From positions 1-64,000 of the forward strand of contig PXRM01000012.1 in assembly GCA_003020985.1 (NCBI GenBank): DNA of 64,000 nt, given 5' to 3'. Source of the DNA: Halobacteriales archaeon QS_4_70_19 (GTDB lineage: Archaea > Halobacteriota > Halobacteria > Halobacteriales > Haloarculaceae). Below the pieces are notes generated by a model. The model saw only the letters and a program-made list of their open reading frames with translations, did not search any database and had not been told where the DNA came from. A program made the translations under genes and the position numbers. Below are positions 8,493 to 18,297 of this stretch, in pieces. How positions within the stretch are numbered: position 1 is the stretch's first letter; the number at the start of each line of letters is the position of its first letter.

Positions 8493-8629
8493 CATCGCGC
8501 CGGCCGACTCACCACATCGCGCCGGCCGACGCGGAGTTCGCCCGCGTGCGAGCGCACCCGGAGCAGGGACCTCGTTCCCCGACGCCGTGCGGGCCACCGA
8601 CCCCGTTCTCCGACGCCGTGCGGGTCACC
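8493..8629. repeat. Two short tandem direct-repeat pairs in a 480-bp spacer
   Basis: In the gene-free stretch 8265-8745, CATCGCGCCGGCCGAC occurs at 8493-8508 and 8515-8530 (period 22). A 26-nt unit occurs at 8573-8598 and 8604-8629 (period 31, two mismatches). I see no convincing gene in the spacer; frames are open only because of base composition. The last 60 bases before 8746 are AT-richer and likely hold the promoter of the carboxylase gene. Confidence 0.6.
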
Positions 8630-8745
8630 CGCGATCGACTCAATCCGACACCGGAAACGGCGCGGACGTTCAGAAACGTGCAACGAGTTGTTACTGACCG
8701 GAACCGATACACTAAGGGAGGAGGCCCCGGCACGGTCGCCTGATA

Positions 8746-10614
8746 ATGTTCGACAAGGTTCTCGTCGCCAACCGGGGCGAGATCGCGGTTCGTGTGATGC
8801 GGGCCTGCGAGGACCTCGGAGTCGGGACCGTCGCGGTCTACAGCGAGGCAGACAAACACTCCGGGCACGTCAGGTTCGCGGACGAGGCGTACAACGTCGG
8901 CCCGGCGCGGGCCGCGGACTCGTACCTGGACCAGGAGGCGATCGTCGAGGCCGCGAAGAAGGCCGACGCCGACGCCATCCACCCAGGGTACGGGTTCCTC
9001 GCGGAGAACGCGTCGTTCGCCGAGCGCGTCGAGAACACGGAGGGCGTGGCCTGGGTCGGCCCGGCGTCCGAGTCGATGGAGCAGCTCGGCGAGAAGACCC
9101 ACGCCCGGAAGACGATGCGCGAGGCCGACGTCCCCATCGTCCCGGGGACGACCGACCCCGTCGAGGACCCGGCCGAGGTCGAGGAGTTCGGCGAGGAGTA
9201 CGGCTACCCCATCGCGATCAAGGCCGAGGGCGGCGGTGGTGGCCGCGGGATGAAGGTCGTCCGCGGCCCGGACGAGGCCGATGAGAAGCTGGAGACCGCC
9301 ATGCGCGAGGGCGAGGCCTACTTCGACAACGACAACGTCTACATGGAGCGGTATCTCGAGAACCCGCGCCACATCGAGGTGCAGATCATCGCGGACCACC
9401 ACGGCAACGTCCGCCACATCGGCGAGCGCGACTGCTCGCTCCAGCGCCGCTACCAGAAGGTCATCGAGGAGGGCCCCTCGCCGGCGCTCTCGGACGAACT
9501 GCGTGCCGAGATCACCGAGGCCGCCCGCCGCGGCGCCGACGAGGCCGGCTACTACAACGCCGGCACCTTCGAGTTCCTCGTCGAGGAGGACGAGGACCGT
9601 GACGGGCCCGAGGAGCTGCTGGGGCCGGACGCGGACTTCTACTTCCTGGAGGTCAACACCCGCATCCAGGTCGAGCACTGCGTCTCGGAGGAGCTGACCG
9701 GCATCGACCTCGTGAAGTGGCAGCTCCGGGTCGCCGCCGACGAGGAGATCACCTTCGACCAGGACGACGTGGAGCTGGAGGGCCACGCCATCGAGTACCG
9801 CATCAACGCGGAGAACGCGGCCGACGACTTCGCGCCCGCCAGCGGCGGGGAGCTGGAGACGTACGACACGCCGGGCGGCATCGGCGTCCGCCTGGACGAC
9901 GCCTCCCGGCAGGGCGACGACCTCGTCACCGACTACGACTCGATGATCGCGAAGCTCATCGTCCACGGGTCGGACCGCGAGGAGTGCATCGCCCGCTCCC
10001 GCCGTGCGCTCGCGGAGTACCGGATCGAGGGCATCCCCACCATCATCCCGTTCCACCGGCTGATGCTGGAGGACGAGGCGTTCCTGAACGGCACGCACAC
10101 CACGAAGTACCTCGACGAGCACATCGACCGCTCGCGCTTCGAGGAGGCCCAGGAGCAGTGGGGCACCGGGGACGCCGCGACCGGCAGCGGCGACGAGGAG
10201 ACCGTCGAGCGGGAGTTCACGGTCGAGGTCAACGGCAAGCGGTTCCAGGTCAACCTGGAGGAGAGCGCCGACGCGCTCGCCGCGGCCGGCGCGCAAGGGC
10301 GGCCGGGCGGTGGCGGTGGTCGACCCTCCGGCAGCGGTGGCGGTGGCGGCGGAGGCGGCAGCGGTGGCGGCGGTGGCGGCGGCCAGCAGGTCACCGCCGA
10401 GGGCGAGACCATCAACGCCGAGATGCAGGGGACCGTCCTCGAGGTGAACGTCGGCGAGGGCGACGAGGTGGAGTCCGGCGACGTGGTCGTCGTGCTGGAG
10501 GCGATGAAGATGGAGAACGACATCGTCGCCGAGTTCGGCGGCACCGTCAAGCAGGTCCCCATCGAGGAAGGGCAGTCCGTCAACCAGGGCGACGTGCTCG
10601 TCGTGCTGGACTGA
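8746..10614 (+). CDS. pccA: Acyl-CoA carboxylase, biotin carboxylase and biotin carboxyl carrier subunit
   Basis: Carboxylates its own biotin with bicarbonate and ATP, then hands the carboxyl group to the PccB subunit. The biotin-carboxylase part covers about residues 1-450: N-terminal [21 protein letters not shown]-grasp loop [27 protein letters not shown] and [13 protein letters not shown] charged linker and a glycine tract (about 520-550) lead to the lipoyl/biotinyl domain (about 553-622) with the biotinylation motif EAMKMEN; the second Lys-flanked Met pattern marks the biotin Lys. 622 residues is normal for haloarchaeal AccC/PccA. ATG 8746 begins directly at the conserved domain. Confidence 0.95.
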   Translation: MFDKVLVANRGEIAVRVMRACEDLGVGTVAVYSEADKHSGHVRFADEAYNVGPARAADSYLDQEAIVEAAKKADADAIHPGYGFLAENASFAERVENTEGVAWVGPASESMEQLGEKTHARKTMREADVPIVPGTTDPVEDPAEVEEFGEEYGYPIAIKAEGGGGGRGMKVVRGPDEADEKLETAMREGEAYFDNDNVYMERYLENPRHIEVQIIADHHGNVRHIGERDCSLQRRYQKVIEEGPSPALSDELRAEITEAARRGADEAGYYNAGTFEFLVEEDEDRDGPEELLGPDADFYFLEVNTRIQVEHCVSEELTGIDLVKWQLRVAADEEITFDQDDVELEGHAIEYRINAENAADDFAPASGGELETYDTPGGIGVRLDDASRQGDDLVTDYDSMIAKLIVHGSDREECIARSRRALAEYRIEGIPTIIPFHRLMLEDEAFLNGTHTTKYLDEHIDRSRFEEAQEQWGTGDAATGSGDEETVEREFTVEVNGKRFQVNLEESADALAAAGAQGRPGGGGGRPSGSGGGGGGGGSGGGGGGGQQVTAEGETINAEMQGTVLEVNVGEGDEVESGDVVVVLEAMKMENDIVAEFGGTVKQVPIEEGQSVNQGDVLVVLD

Positions 10615-10800
10615 CGGGATAGCCGCGTTTCCGGATTATCGACCCGTTCCGGGAAGCGTATCCGCGATTACCAGCTCGTAACTCGAACGTTCCGATACCT
10701 GCTCTTTCGATTCCGAAGTGGTGTCGGCGGGGACCCGTCTCACGCCATCCTGGCCGAAAACGGCATCACGCCGGCCCGAATGCGACTGGTAGACACGCGC

Positions 10801-11391
10801 ATGCGCGACCTCGACGACACCGACCGGGAGATCCTCCGGCTGCTCCTGGAGGACGCCCGCCGGCCGTACGCCGACATCGCCGACCGGGTGGACCTCTCGC
10901 CGCCGGCCGTCTCGGACCGGGTGGACCGGCTCCACGAGTTCGGAATCATCGAGCGATTCACCGTCGACCTCGACCGCTCGGCGCTCCGAGAGGGGGTACA
11001 GGTGCTCGTGACGCTCCAGCCCGACGCCGAGGCCGTACCCGACCTCCGGCACGCGCTGACTACCCTCGACGGGGTCGAGCACGTCTTCGAGACTGCCGAC
11101 GGGCGGCTCGTCGCCTCGATGGCGGTGCCGGACGGAGACGTGCGCGGCTACCTGGCCGGGGCGCTGGACCTGGACCGCGTCCGGGATCTGTCGGTCGACC
11201 TGCTGGCGGGGAGCGACTGGACGCCGACCCTCGGCGACGCCGCTATCGGAGTGGACTGCGTCGAGTGTGGCAACACGGTCACCGGGGAGGGCGTGGTCAC
11301 GGCGGTCGGCGGCGAGCGGCGAGCGTTCTGCTGTGAGTCCTGCGAGGCGGCGTTCCGGGAGCGATACCGGGAACTGGAGGAGGGTGCCTGA
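10801..11391 (+). CDS. AsnC/Lrp-type regulator with C-terminal TRASH metal-sensing domain
   Basis: 196 residues. An N-terminal winged HTH (about 1-55, LDDTDREILRLLLEDARRPY, SPPAVSDRVDRL) is followed by a ligand/dimer domain. A C-terminal TRASH domain carries cysteines VDCVECG and FCCESCEAAF. TRASH domains bind copper or related metals, and the copper ATPase follows 114 nt downstream, so this is most likely its copper-responsive regulator. ATG 10801 is preferred over ATG 10780 because the conserved MRDLDDTDREI begins there. Confidence 0.88.
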   Translation: MRDLDDTDREILRLLLEDARRPYADIADRVDLSPPAVSDRVDRLHEFGIIERFTVDLDRSALREGVQVLVTLQPDAEAVPDLRHALTTLDGVEHVFETADGRLVASMAVPDGDVRGYLAGALDLDRVRDLSVDLLAGSDWTPTLGDAAIGVDCVECGNTVTGEGVVTAVGGERRAFCCESCEAAFRERYRELEEGA

Positions 11392-11407
11392 ACCACTCGG
11401 GCCAGTT

Positions 11408-11420
11408 CGATTTGGAATCG
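11408..11420. promoter_or_regulatory. Palindrome CGATT-TGG-AATCG upstream of copA
   Basis: A perfect 5-bp inverted repeat with 3-nt spacer lies between the regulator and copA, in an AT-richer stretch (11400-11460). Position and symmetry make it a candidate operator for the TRASH-domain regulator. No binding site is known to me for this regulator, so this is inference. Confidence 0.35.
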
Positions 11421-11492
11421 TAATTCAGATGCACTGATTACTTTGTATTCGAACGGGAAAGGCGCTTGAATGTGAGGGGCCTACACTTCGAC

Positions 11493-11502
11493 GAGGTGAT
11501 CC
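11493..11502 (+). promoter_or_regulatory. Extended Shine-Dalgarno before copA
   Basis: GAGGTGATCC is complementary to the archaeal 16S rRNA 3' end (GGATCACCTC) over all ten bases. It ends 3 nt before the GTG at 11506. It supports that unusual start, since many neighbouring genes show no ribosome-binding site at all. Confidence 0.65.
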
Positions 11503-11505
11503 CTC

Positions 11506-13938
11506 GTGGCAGACTCTCGGCGTGAACGGATCGGGATCGGCGGGATGAGCTGTGCCGACTGCGCCTCGACCATCGAGGAGTCCGTCGGCGACGTGGACGG
11601 CGTCGAGGCCGTCGACGTGAACTTCGCGACCGACGAGGCCCGGGTACGCTACAACCCGGAGACGGTCACGAAGGCGGCTCTCTACGAGGCAGTCGAGAGT
11701 GTGGGCTACACGCCGGTCCGCGAGGACGAGACCGGCGAGGAGAGCGCCGAATCCCGGCGTGACGCCGCCCGCGAGGCAGAGATCGAGCGCCTGCGGAACC
11801 TCGCTCTGCTCGGCGCTGCACTCTCGCTGCCGCTGCTGGCCTTCATGACCCTGGAACTGCTCGCACCGGGGACGGTCCCCGGGACGGTGCCGGGGACGGA
11901 CCTGCCGTTCGGCTGGGTGGCGTTCGCGTTCGCGACCCCCGTGCAGGTGCTCCTCGGACGGGACTTCTACGAGAACGCCGTACAGGCGCTCCGGAACGGC
12001 TCCGCCAACATGGACGTGCTGGTGGCGCTGGGCGCGACGACGGCCTACGGCTACTCCGTGGTGACGCTGCTGGACCTGCTGGCCGGCGGGCTCTACTTCG
12101 ACACCGCCGCGTTCATCCTCACGTTCATCACGCTCGGTAACTACCTCGAGGCCCGCTCGAAGGGGCAGGCCGGCGACGCCATCCGCGAACTCCTCGAGCT
12201 GGAGGCCGACACTGCGACCCGCCGCGTCGAGCGCGACGGCGAGACGGTCGAGGAGGAGGTCCCCATCGACGAGGTGGCGGTCGGCGACCGGCTGAAGGTC
12301 CGCCCCGGCGAGAAGGTGCCCACCGACGGCGTGGTCCGGGAGGGCGAGAGTGCGGTCGACGAGTCGATGGTGACCGGCGAGTCCGTCCCCGTCGAGAAGG
12401 GGCCCGGCGACGAGGTCGTCGGCGGCACGGTGAACGAGAACGGCGTTCTCGTGGTCGAGGCCACGAAGGTCGGCGAGGAGACCGCCGTCCGCCAGATCGT
12501 CGAGACCGTCCGCGAGGCCCAGTCCCGACAGCCGGACGTCCAGCGGGTGGCCGACCGCATCTCGGCGTACTTCGTCCCCGCGGTCATCGCCAACGCCGTG
12601 TTCTGGGCGGTCGTCTGGTTCCTGTTCCCCGAGGTCCTGGCGAGCATCGTGAGTGCGCTCCCGCTGTGGGGACTCGTCGCCGGTGGTCCAATGGTCGTGG
12701 GGGGCAGCGTCTCGCTGCTGGAGTTCAGCGTCATCGTCTTCGCGAGCGCCGTCCTCATCGCCTGCCCCTGCGCGCTCGGCCTCGCGACGCCGGCAGCGAC
12801 GATGGTCGGGACGACCATCGGTGCCCGCAACGGAGTCCTGTTCCGTGGTGGCGACGTGCTAGAGCGCGTCCGCGACGCGGACGCCGTGGTGTTCGACAAG
12901 ACCGGCACGCTCACCAGGGGCGAGATGACGCTGACCGACGTGGTGGCGCTCGACGCCGAGCCCGATAGCGGCGCCGTACCGGACGGAGGAGCCCTCGAAG
13001 CTGTCGGGACCGCGGACGGCAGGTTCGACGAGGACGAGGTCCTCCGGTACGCCGCGGCGGCCGAGACGGGGAGCGAGCACCCCCTCGCCGAGGCCGTCGT
13101 CGGGGGGGCCCGCGAGCGTGGCCTCGATCTCCCGGCCGCCGAGGCGTTCGAGAACGTCCCCGGCAAGGGCGTCCGGGCGACGGTCGCCGGTCGCGAGGTG
13201 CTGGTCGGCAACCGCGCGCTGCTCCGCCAGCACGACGTGGACCCCTCGCCTGCCGACGACGCGATGGAGCGCCTGGAGCGCGAGGGCAAGACCGCGATGC
13301 TCGTCGCGGTCCTCGACGAGGACCGGTCGGGTGGCCGCGTCGTCGGTGTCGTGGCCGACGCGGACACGGTGAAAGACACCGCGCGCGAGGCCGTCGCGGC
13401 ACTCCGCGAGCGCGGCACCGCGGTCCACCTGCTCACCGGCGACAACGAGCGGACCGCCCGCGCGGTCGCCGGGGAGGTCGGTATCGACCCCGACGACGTC
13501 CGCGCCGGCGTCCTGCCCGAGGAGAAGGCCGACGCCGTCGCGGACCTCCAGGCCGACGGGACGCGAGCGCTGATGGTCGGCGACGGCGTCAACGACGCCC
13601 CCGCCCTGGCGACGGCGTTCGTCGGCGTCGCCATCGGGAGCGGGACGGACGTGGCCATCGAGGCCGCGGACGTGACGCTGATGCGGTCGGACCCGGCGGA
13701 CGTCGTCAGGGCCGTCCGGGTCAGCGAGGGGACGCTCTCGAAGGTCCGGCAGAACCTCTTCTGGGCACTGGGCTACAACACCGCGATGATCCCGCTCGCC
13801 TCGCTCGGCCTGCTCCAGCCGGTGCTCGCCGCGGGCGCGATGGCGCTATCGTCGGTGTCCGTGCTCACGAACACGCTGCTGTTCAGGAAGTACACGCCCG
13901 ACCACGACTACCGGCTGCTCGGTCGGTTCCGGGACTGA
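11506..13938 (+). CDS. copA: Copper-exporting P1B-type ATPase
   Basis: Pumps Cu(I) out across the membrane. 810 residues. One N-terminal heavy-metal-associated domain has the CXXC site GMSCADCAS (about 13-21). The membrane metal site is CPC in [12 protein letters not shown]. The phosphorylation motif is FDKTGTLT, the dephosphorylation motif is TGES, and the hinge is [23 protein letters not shown] is the HP nucleotide-binding motif. Together with CPC, these mark the copper/silver branch. The GTG start is supported by a ten-base Shine-Dalgarno. It lies directly downstream of a TRASH-type metal regulator, as in other haloarchaea. Confidence 0.95.
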   Translation: MADSRRERIGIGGMSCADCASTIEESVGDVDGVEAVDVNFATDEARVRYNPETVTKAALYEAVESVGYTPVREDETGEESAESRRDAAREAEIERLRNLALLGAALSLPLLAFMTLELLAPGTVPGTVPGTDLPFGWVAFAFATPVQVLLGRDFYENAVQALRNGSANMDVLVALGATTAYGYSVVTLLDLLAGGLYFDTAAFILTFITLGNYLEARSKGQAGDAIRELLELEADTATRRVERDGETVEEEVPIDEVAVGDRLKVRPGEKVPTDGVVREGESAVDESMVTGESVPVEKGPGDEVVGGTVNENGVLVVEATKVGEETAVRQIVETVREAQSRQPDVQRVADRISAYFVPAVIANAVFWAVVWFLFPEVLASIVSALPLWGLVAGGPMVVGGSVSLLEFSVIVFASAVLIACPCALGLATPAATMVGTTIGARNGVLFRGGDVLERVRDADAVVFDKTGTLTRGEMTLTDVVALDAEPDSGAVPDGGALEAVGTADGRFDEDEVLRYAAAAETGSEHPLAEAVVGGARERGLDLPAAEAFENVPGKGVRATVAGREVLVGNRALLRQHDVDPSPADDAMERLEREGKTAMLVAVLDEDRSGGRVVGVVADADTVKDTAREAVAALRERGTAVHLLTGDNERTARAVAGEVGIDPDDVRAGVLPEEKADAVADLQADGTRALMVGDGVNDAPALATAFVGVAIGSGTDVAIEAADVTLMRSDPADVVRAVRVSEGTLSKVRQNLFWALGYNTAMIPLASLGLLQPVLAAGAMALSSVSVLTNTLLFRKYTPDHDYRLLGRFRD

Positions 13939-14057
13939 CGAGGCGGCTGCTGGTTGCTCCCGCGCGTGGTCGGATCACGTGCCACCCCCTCTCGCACAAC
14001 CCTCTTCGGGGAATCGACCCTACTAGCGGTGATGAGATCCTCCACGCCCGACAGCAG

Positions 14058-15053
14058 GTGGTCCCGCTGGTGAGCAGCCCCGCCGCGCCGCGCTACCGGG
14101 ACGCGCTCCTGTTCGTGCTCCTCGCTGTCCTCTTCGGCGGGTCGTTCGTCGCCATCAAGACCGGCCTGGGGGCACTGCCGCCACTGTACTTCGCCGCGCT
14201 CCGGTTCGACGTTGCGGCCGTCGCGCTGCTGGCGTTCGTCGCCGCGACCCGGGACCGCGGGACGTGGCTCCCGCGGACGCGTGGCGACCTGCTCGGCATC
14301 ACCGTCGCCGCGGCCCTCCTCATCGCGGCCAACAACGCGCTCCTGTTCCTCGGGCAGGGGTCGACCACCACCGCGGCCGCATCGGTCATGTACGGTCTGA
14401 ACCCGGTGCTGGCGCCGCTGTTCGCCTGGTGGCTGCTGCGCGAGCGCCTCTCGGTCGTCGGCATGCTCGGCATCGGCGTCGCCCTCGCCGGGGTCGTCGT
14501 CATCGTCCAGCCGTCGCCGGCGTCACTGGCCGGCGGGAGCGCGCTCGGCCAGCTGCTCGTGCTCGGCGCCGCGGCCGCCGTGGCGCTCGGCAGCGTCGGC
14601 CTCCAGCGGGTCGAGCCCCGGATGGACAGCGTCCCCCTGACCGCGTGGGCGATGGCCGGCGGCGCGGTCCTGCTGCACGCGACCAGTCTCGGTGTCGGCG
14701 AGGCCGTCCCGCCGCTGACGACGCTCGCGCCCGTGGCCGTCGCCAGCGTCCTCGCGGTGGCCATCCCGTCGACGGCCCTGGCCTACCCCATCTACTTCGG
14801 CCTCATCGGTCGGGTGGGTCCCGTCCGAGCCAACCTGGTCGCGTACGCCGTCCCGGTGTTCGCCGCGTTCATGGGCTGGCTGCTGCTCGGCGAGGTACTC
14901 TCCGTCTGGACGGTCCTCGGCTTCCCGCTCGTCGTCCTGGGGTTCGCACTGGTCGAGCGGGCGGTCATCCGGCAGGAACTCGGGCGGCTCCGGCGCCGGT
15001 TCGGTCGCGGGCCCGGACGACCGGCCACCGACGACCTGCCATGCGACGACTGA
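14058..15053 (+). CDS. EamA-family (DMT) transporter
   Basis: 331 residues with about ten hydrophobic helices arranged as two EamA repeats. The first repeat contains FGGSFVAIKTGL and LRFDVAAVALL; the second ends PVFAAFMGWLLLGEVLSVW, the typical EamA C-terminal signature. It probably exports or imports a small metabolite; the substrate is unknown. The C-terminus is a basic cytosolic tail. The start is GTG 14058 or GTG 14070. Confidence 0.88.
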   Translation: MVPLVSSPAAPRYRDALLFVLLAVLFGGSFVAIKTGLGALPPLYFAALRFDVAAVALLAFVAATRDRGTWLPRTRGDLLGITVAAALLIAANNALLFLGQGSTTTAAASVMYGLNPVLAPLFAWWLLRERLSVVGMLGIGVALAGVVVIVQPSPASLAGGSALGQLLVLGAAAAVALGSVGLQRVEPRMDSVPLTAWAMAGGAVLLHATSLGVGEAVPPLTTLAPVAVASVLAVAIPSTALAYPIYFGLIGRVGPVRANLVAYAVPVFAAFMGWLLLGEVLSVWTVLGFPLVVLGFALVERAVIRQELGRLRRRFGRGPGRPATDDLPCDD

Positions 15054-15182
15054 CCGCTACATCCGATTCCGGTGTTTTCGGAGCATCGATTCTGTTATCC
15101 GGAATATTTCTGACTTCAGGGTACGAATTGATCTGTTATATTGGCCATATGGGTGTATAGTGAGAGAGAAGCCCGATATCCG

Positions 15183-16802
15183 TTACCGGTTCCGTCCGAG
15201 TTCGTCGTGGCTGGTGACCCAGTCGGAGGCGGAGATGGCCGATGCAAGCGAGAGTTCGCCCGCGAGGACCGTCGCCGCCGCGATCTCGGCGAACTTCTCG
15301 ACGTTGCCGGGGCCGTCGCAGTCCAGCATCGCGAGACACTCCTCCTGGGTCGGCAGGCCCGTCCCGCCGCCGTAGGTGGCGACGATGAGCGACGGGATGG
15401 TGACGGAGACGTGGAGGGAGTTGTCGTCGAGCAGCGTCGTGTTCACCATCGCCGCGGAGGACTCGGCGACGTTGGCCTCGTCCTGCCCGCAGGCGATGAA
15501 CAGGGAGGCGAGCCCGTTCGCGGGGTGGGCTCCGTTCGTGTTCGCGCCCGAGAAGAACGAGCCCAGCGTCGCCACCTGGCCGTGGTGGTGGATGGCGTCC
15601 GGCTCGACGCCCAGGTGGTGGAGCATCGTCTGCTCCGAGAGCGTCGTCTCGGCGGTGACGCGCTTGCCACGGGTCTGGAGGTCGTTGACCTTGGAGGCCT
15701 TCTTGTCCGTCGCGAAGTTGCCCTCCAGGTAGAAGTTCTCCACGTAGCCGGAGTACTCCGAGAGGATCCAGTTGCACGCCGCGAACGTGGCCTTGCCGAC
15801 CATGTTCTGCCCGGCGGCGTCCCCGGTGGTGTAGTCGAACCGGAGGTGGACGTGGTTGTTCGTCATGTAGTCCTCGATGCGGACGAGCCGGGCGACCGAC
15901 GAGGTGGCCTCGGCCTTCTCGCGGATGGTGTCCATGTGCTCGAACACCCAGTCGCGGAAGTCACGCGCGTTCCGTGCGTCCTCGAAGACGAACACCGGGG
16001 CGCGGTTCATGTTGTCGTCGACGACGGTCGTCTTCGCGCCGCCGCTGAGGTTGATGGCCTTCATCCCTCGGGAGTACGACGCGACCAGCGTCCCCTCCGT
16101 CGTGGCGAGCGGGACGGGGTACTCCCCGTCGGCGTGCTCGCCGTTGACCTGCATCGGGCCGGCGATGCCGAGCGGCGTCTGCGCGACGCCGACGAAGTTC
16201 TCCACGTTCCCCTCGGTCACGTGCGGGTCGAACGAGTTCTCGGGGACGTGCTCCAGCGACACGCCGGTCTCCTCCTCGAGGTACTCGTGCCGGGCCGCGA
16301 TGGCGTCCTCGGAGTAGTTGTCCTCGTCGTCACGCGGGATGCCACCGACCATCTCCTCGTCGCGGATGCTGTCGGTCACCTCCAGCGTGAGTTCGCCGAA
16401 CGGGTCGGCGGTGAAGTCGATCTCGATCTGGTGTTCGCCCGTGCTCAGATCCACGCCCTCGACGACGATGACGACGGTCCGTCCGACGGGGAAGTTGATG
16501 GGTCGCTCCTCGTCGATCTCGTCCAGCGTGTACTCCGTCTCGTCGGCGGTCACGACGCGGACGTCCTCCAGGTCGATCTGCTGCCGGTTGACGACGATCC
16601 GGGAGACCCCCGTCACCTTCGCGTCCTGGAGTCTGTTCTTTATTTCAAACTCGGCCCCTCTGTCCGTGTCCTTCAGGCTCCCGTAGGTGTAGAGCCGTTG
16701 CAGGATGCGGTCCGGGATGTCCAGCGAGAGCCGACCCCCGGAGCCGACGAGGTTCGCGTAGATGCGCTTCAGCACGCCGCTGTCAGGTGTCGGAATGACC
16801 AT
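15183..16802 (-). CDS. HMG-CoA reductase family protein with extra N-terminal domain
   Basis: 539 residues. The last 370 or so form a class I HMG-CoA reductase fold: ENFVGVAQTPLGIAGP (catalytic Glu), SRGMKAINLSGGAKT, TTGDAAGQNMVGKATF, GNFATDKKASKVND (catalytic Lys), ACGQDEANV (catalytic Asp) and a late His in SHDELGR. The first 150 residues (MVIPTPDSGVLKRIYANLVG, RLSLDIPDRILQRLYTYG, IEIDFTADPFGELTLEV) are not part of the standard archaeal enzyme of about 400 residues and I do not recognise them. HMG-CoA reductase makes mevalonate for isoprenoid lipids; this may be a paralogue with another acyl-CoA substrate. The start is ATG 16802. Confidence 0.8.
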   Translation of the reverse strand: MVIPTPDSGVLKRIYANLVGSGGRLSLDIPDRILQRLYTYGSLKDTDRGAEFEIKNRLQDAKVTGVSRIVVNRQQIDLEDVRVVTADETEYTLDEIDEERPINFPVGRTVVIVVEGVDLSTGEHQIEIDFTADPFGELTLEVTDSIRDEEMVGGIPRDDEDNYSEDAIAARHEYLEEETGVSLEHVPENSFDPHVTEGNVENFVGVAQTPLGIAGPMQVNGEHADGEYPVPLATTEGTLVASYSRGMKAINLSGGAKTTVVDDNMNRAPVFVFEDARNARDFRDWVFEHMDTIREKAEATSSVARLVRIEDYMTNNHVHLRFDYTTGDAAGQNMVGKATFAACNWILSEYSGYVENFYLEGNFATDKKASKVNDLQTRGKRVTAETTLSEQTMLHHLGVEPDAIHHHGQVATLGSFFSGANTNGAHPANGLASLFIACGQDEANVAESSAAMVNTTLLDDNSLHVSVTIPSLIVATYGGGTGLPTQEECLAMLDCDGPGNVEKFAEIAAATVLAGELSLASAISASDWVTSHDELGRNR

Positions 16803-16928
16803 GTAACGTCCTGCAATCCGAGGCGTCGGGATTAAACCTTGTGTCACCGACAACGATTCGCCCGTTCCCCGACGTTCTAGGGGTGTTTCCCGGACATTGA
16901 CGGGAGTCTATCTTTTTCAAGTCGAGAA

Positions 16929-16948
16929 TCCCGCCGTTCACGGTGGGA
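16929..16948. repeat. Left-end hairpin of the tnpB element
   Basis: CCCGCCG, loop TTCA, CGGTGGG, with one G-T pair and an outer T-A pair. The CGTTCAC core also occurs in the right-end structure (18381-18387). Subterminal hairpins of this kind mark the ends of IS200/IS605 elements. Confidence 0.5.
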
Positions 16949-17046
16949 GTGAAGCCGACAACTCCTACACAACCAACCGTCGATGGCAGACCGGATATTC
17001 AACACCAATCTATAATATTAATTAGGATTGCCTACATAGGCTATGT

Positions 17047-18297
17047 ATGGCGATTCAGGTCACTCGCACCTACGTTGGTTCCATCCAGAACCAGCAACAG
17101 GTCTCCGATGGCCTCGAATTGCTCGGAGATTCCGCCTCGAAAATCTGGAACGTCGCACGATGGACAGTCGACCGCATCTGGAACGCAACAGGCGAAATCC
17201 CGGACGAAGGGTCGCTCAAGTCGTACATGAAGAACTGCGAGTGCTGGAACGACCTGAACGCACAATCCAGTCAGAAAGTCATCGAAGAACTTTCCCACGC
17301 GTTCCAGTCATGGTTCGACCTGCGACACAAGGACGACGAGGCGAATCCGCCCGGCTACCGTAAACACGGCGATACTCGCCCGAAGAGTACGGTCACGTTC
17401 AAAACAGACGGGTTCAAACACGACCCCGAGAACAACCGCGTCCAGCTCTCGAAGGGGTCAAATCTCAAGGAGCATCGGTCGGATTTCCTACTCTGCGAGT
17501 ACCAGACTCGCCCGGACGTTGACCTCTCGGAAGTCAATCGGGTACAGAACGTTCGAGCGGTCTGGAACGGTGACGAGTGGGAACTGCACTTCGTCTGCAA
17601 AGTCAGCCTCGAAACTACCGACTCGACAGGCGACGGTGTGGCAGGTATCGACCTTGGCATCACGAACATCGCCACGGTTGCCTTCCCCGACGAGTACGTG
17701 CTGTACCCCGGCAACTCGCTCAAACAGGACAAACACTACTTCAAGCGTGCGGAGTACGATACGGAAGGCGAGAACGGCCCATCAGAGAAGTCGATGTGGG
17801 CACGCAGGAAACTCGCAGAGCGTGAGACGCACTTTTATCACGTTCTCTCAGACGCCATCATCACCGAGTGTGTTGAGCGCGGGGTTGGCACACTCGCAGT
17901 AAGCTGGCCCGAAGACGTTCGTGACTCTGACTGGGGGAAAACAGGAAACAAGAAACTCCATACGTGGGCGTTCGACCGCATCTACCAGTACCTCGAATAC
18001 AAAGGCGAAGAACGTGGTGTTGAGGTACTGAAAGAGAACGAGTGGAACACTTCGAAGACCTGCTCACGGTGTGGCGACGCCAGGAAGTCGAACCGAGTCG
18101 AGCGTGGGTTGTACGTCTGCTCGTCGTGTGAACTGGTAGCCAACGCAGATTGCAACGGGGCGGAGAATATGCGACGGAAGATAACTCCGAGTCCTCGCGG
18201 TGAGGATAGGAGTAACGGCTGTGTGGCACAGCCATCGGTACACTTGTTCGACCGCGAGAGCGGGACGTTTCGCACGAGAGAGCAGGTCGTATCGTAG
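17047..18297 (+). CDS. tnpB: TnpB (OrfB) RNA-guided nuclease of IS1341-type element
   Basis: 416 residues. The RuvC-I motif is GIDLGITNIATVAF with Asp near residue 202. The zinc ribbon is CSRCG (about 339) and CSSC (about 358), and RuvC-III is NADCNGAEN with Asp near 368. The C-terminal tail GCVAQPSVHLFDRESGTF is typical of haloarchaeal IS1341 proteins. TnpB proteins cut DNA guided by an RNA from the element's right end. The RuvC-II region reads LAVSWPEDVRD, where related proteins have a hydrophobic strand followed by E or D then L, so activity is uncertain. ATG 17047 is preceded by an AT-rich promoter-like tract (17010-17040). Confidence 0.9.
   Translation: MAIQVTRTYVGSIQNQQQVSDGLELLGDSASKIWNVARWTVDRIWNATGEIPDEGSLKSYMKNCECWNDLNAQSSQKVIEELSHAFQSWFDLRHKDDEANPPGYRKHGDTRPKSTVTFKTDGFKHDPENNRVQLSKGSNLKEHRSDFLLCEYQTRPDVDLSEVNRVQNVRAVWNGDEWELHFVCKVSLETTDSTGDGVAGIDLGITNIATVAFPDEYVLYPGNSLKQDKHYFKRAEYDTEGENGPSEKSMWARRKLAERETHFYHVLSDAIITECVERGVGTLAVSWPEDVRDSDWGKTGNKKLHTWAFDRIYQYLEYKGEERGVEVLKENEWNTSKTCSRCGDARKSNRVERGLYVCSSCELVANADCNGAENMRRKITPSPRGEDRSNGCVAQPSVHLFDRESGTFRTREQVVS

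Noticed and set aside
10300-10390. Glycine-codon run in the biotin carboxylase gene as a possible sequencing error or insertion
   Set aside because: It keeps frame and falls exactly in the flexible linker between the carboxylase and biotinyl domains, where such tracts are normal.
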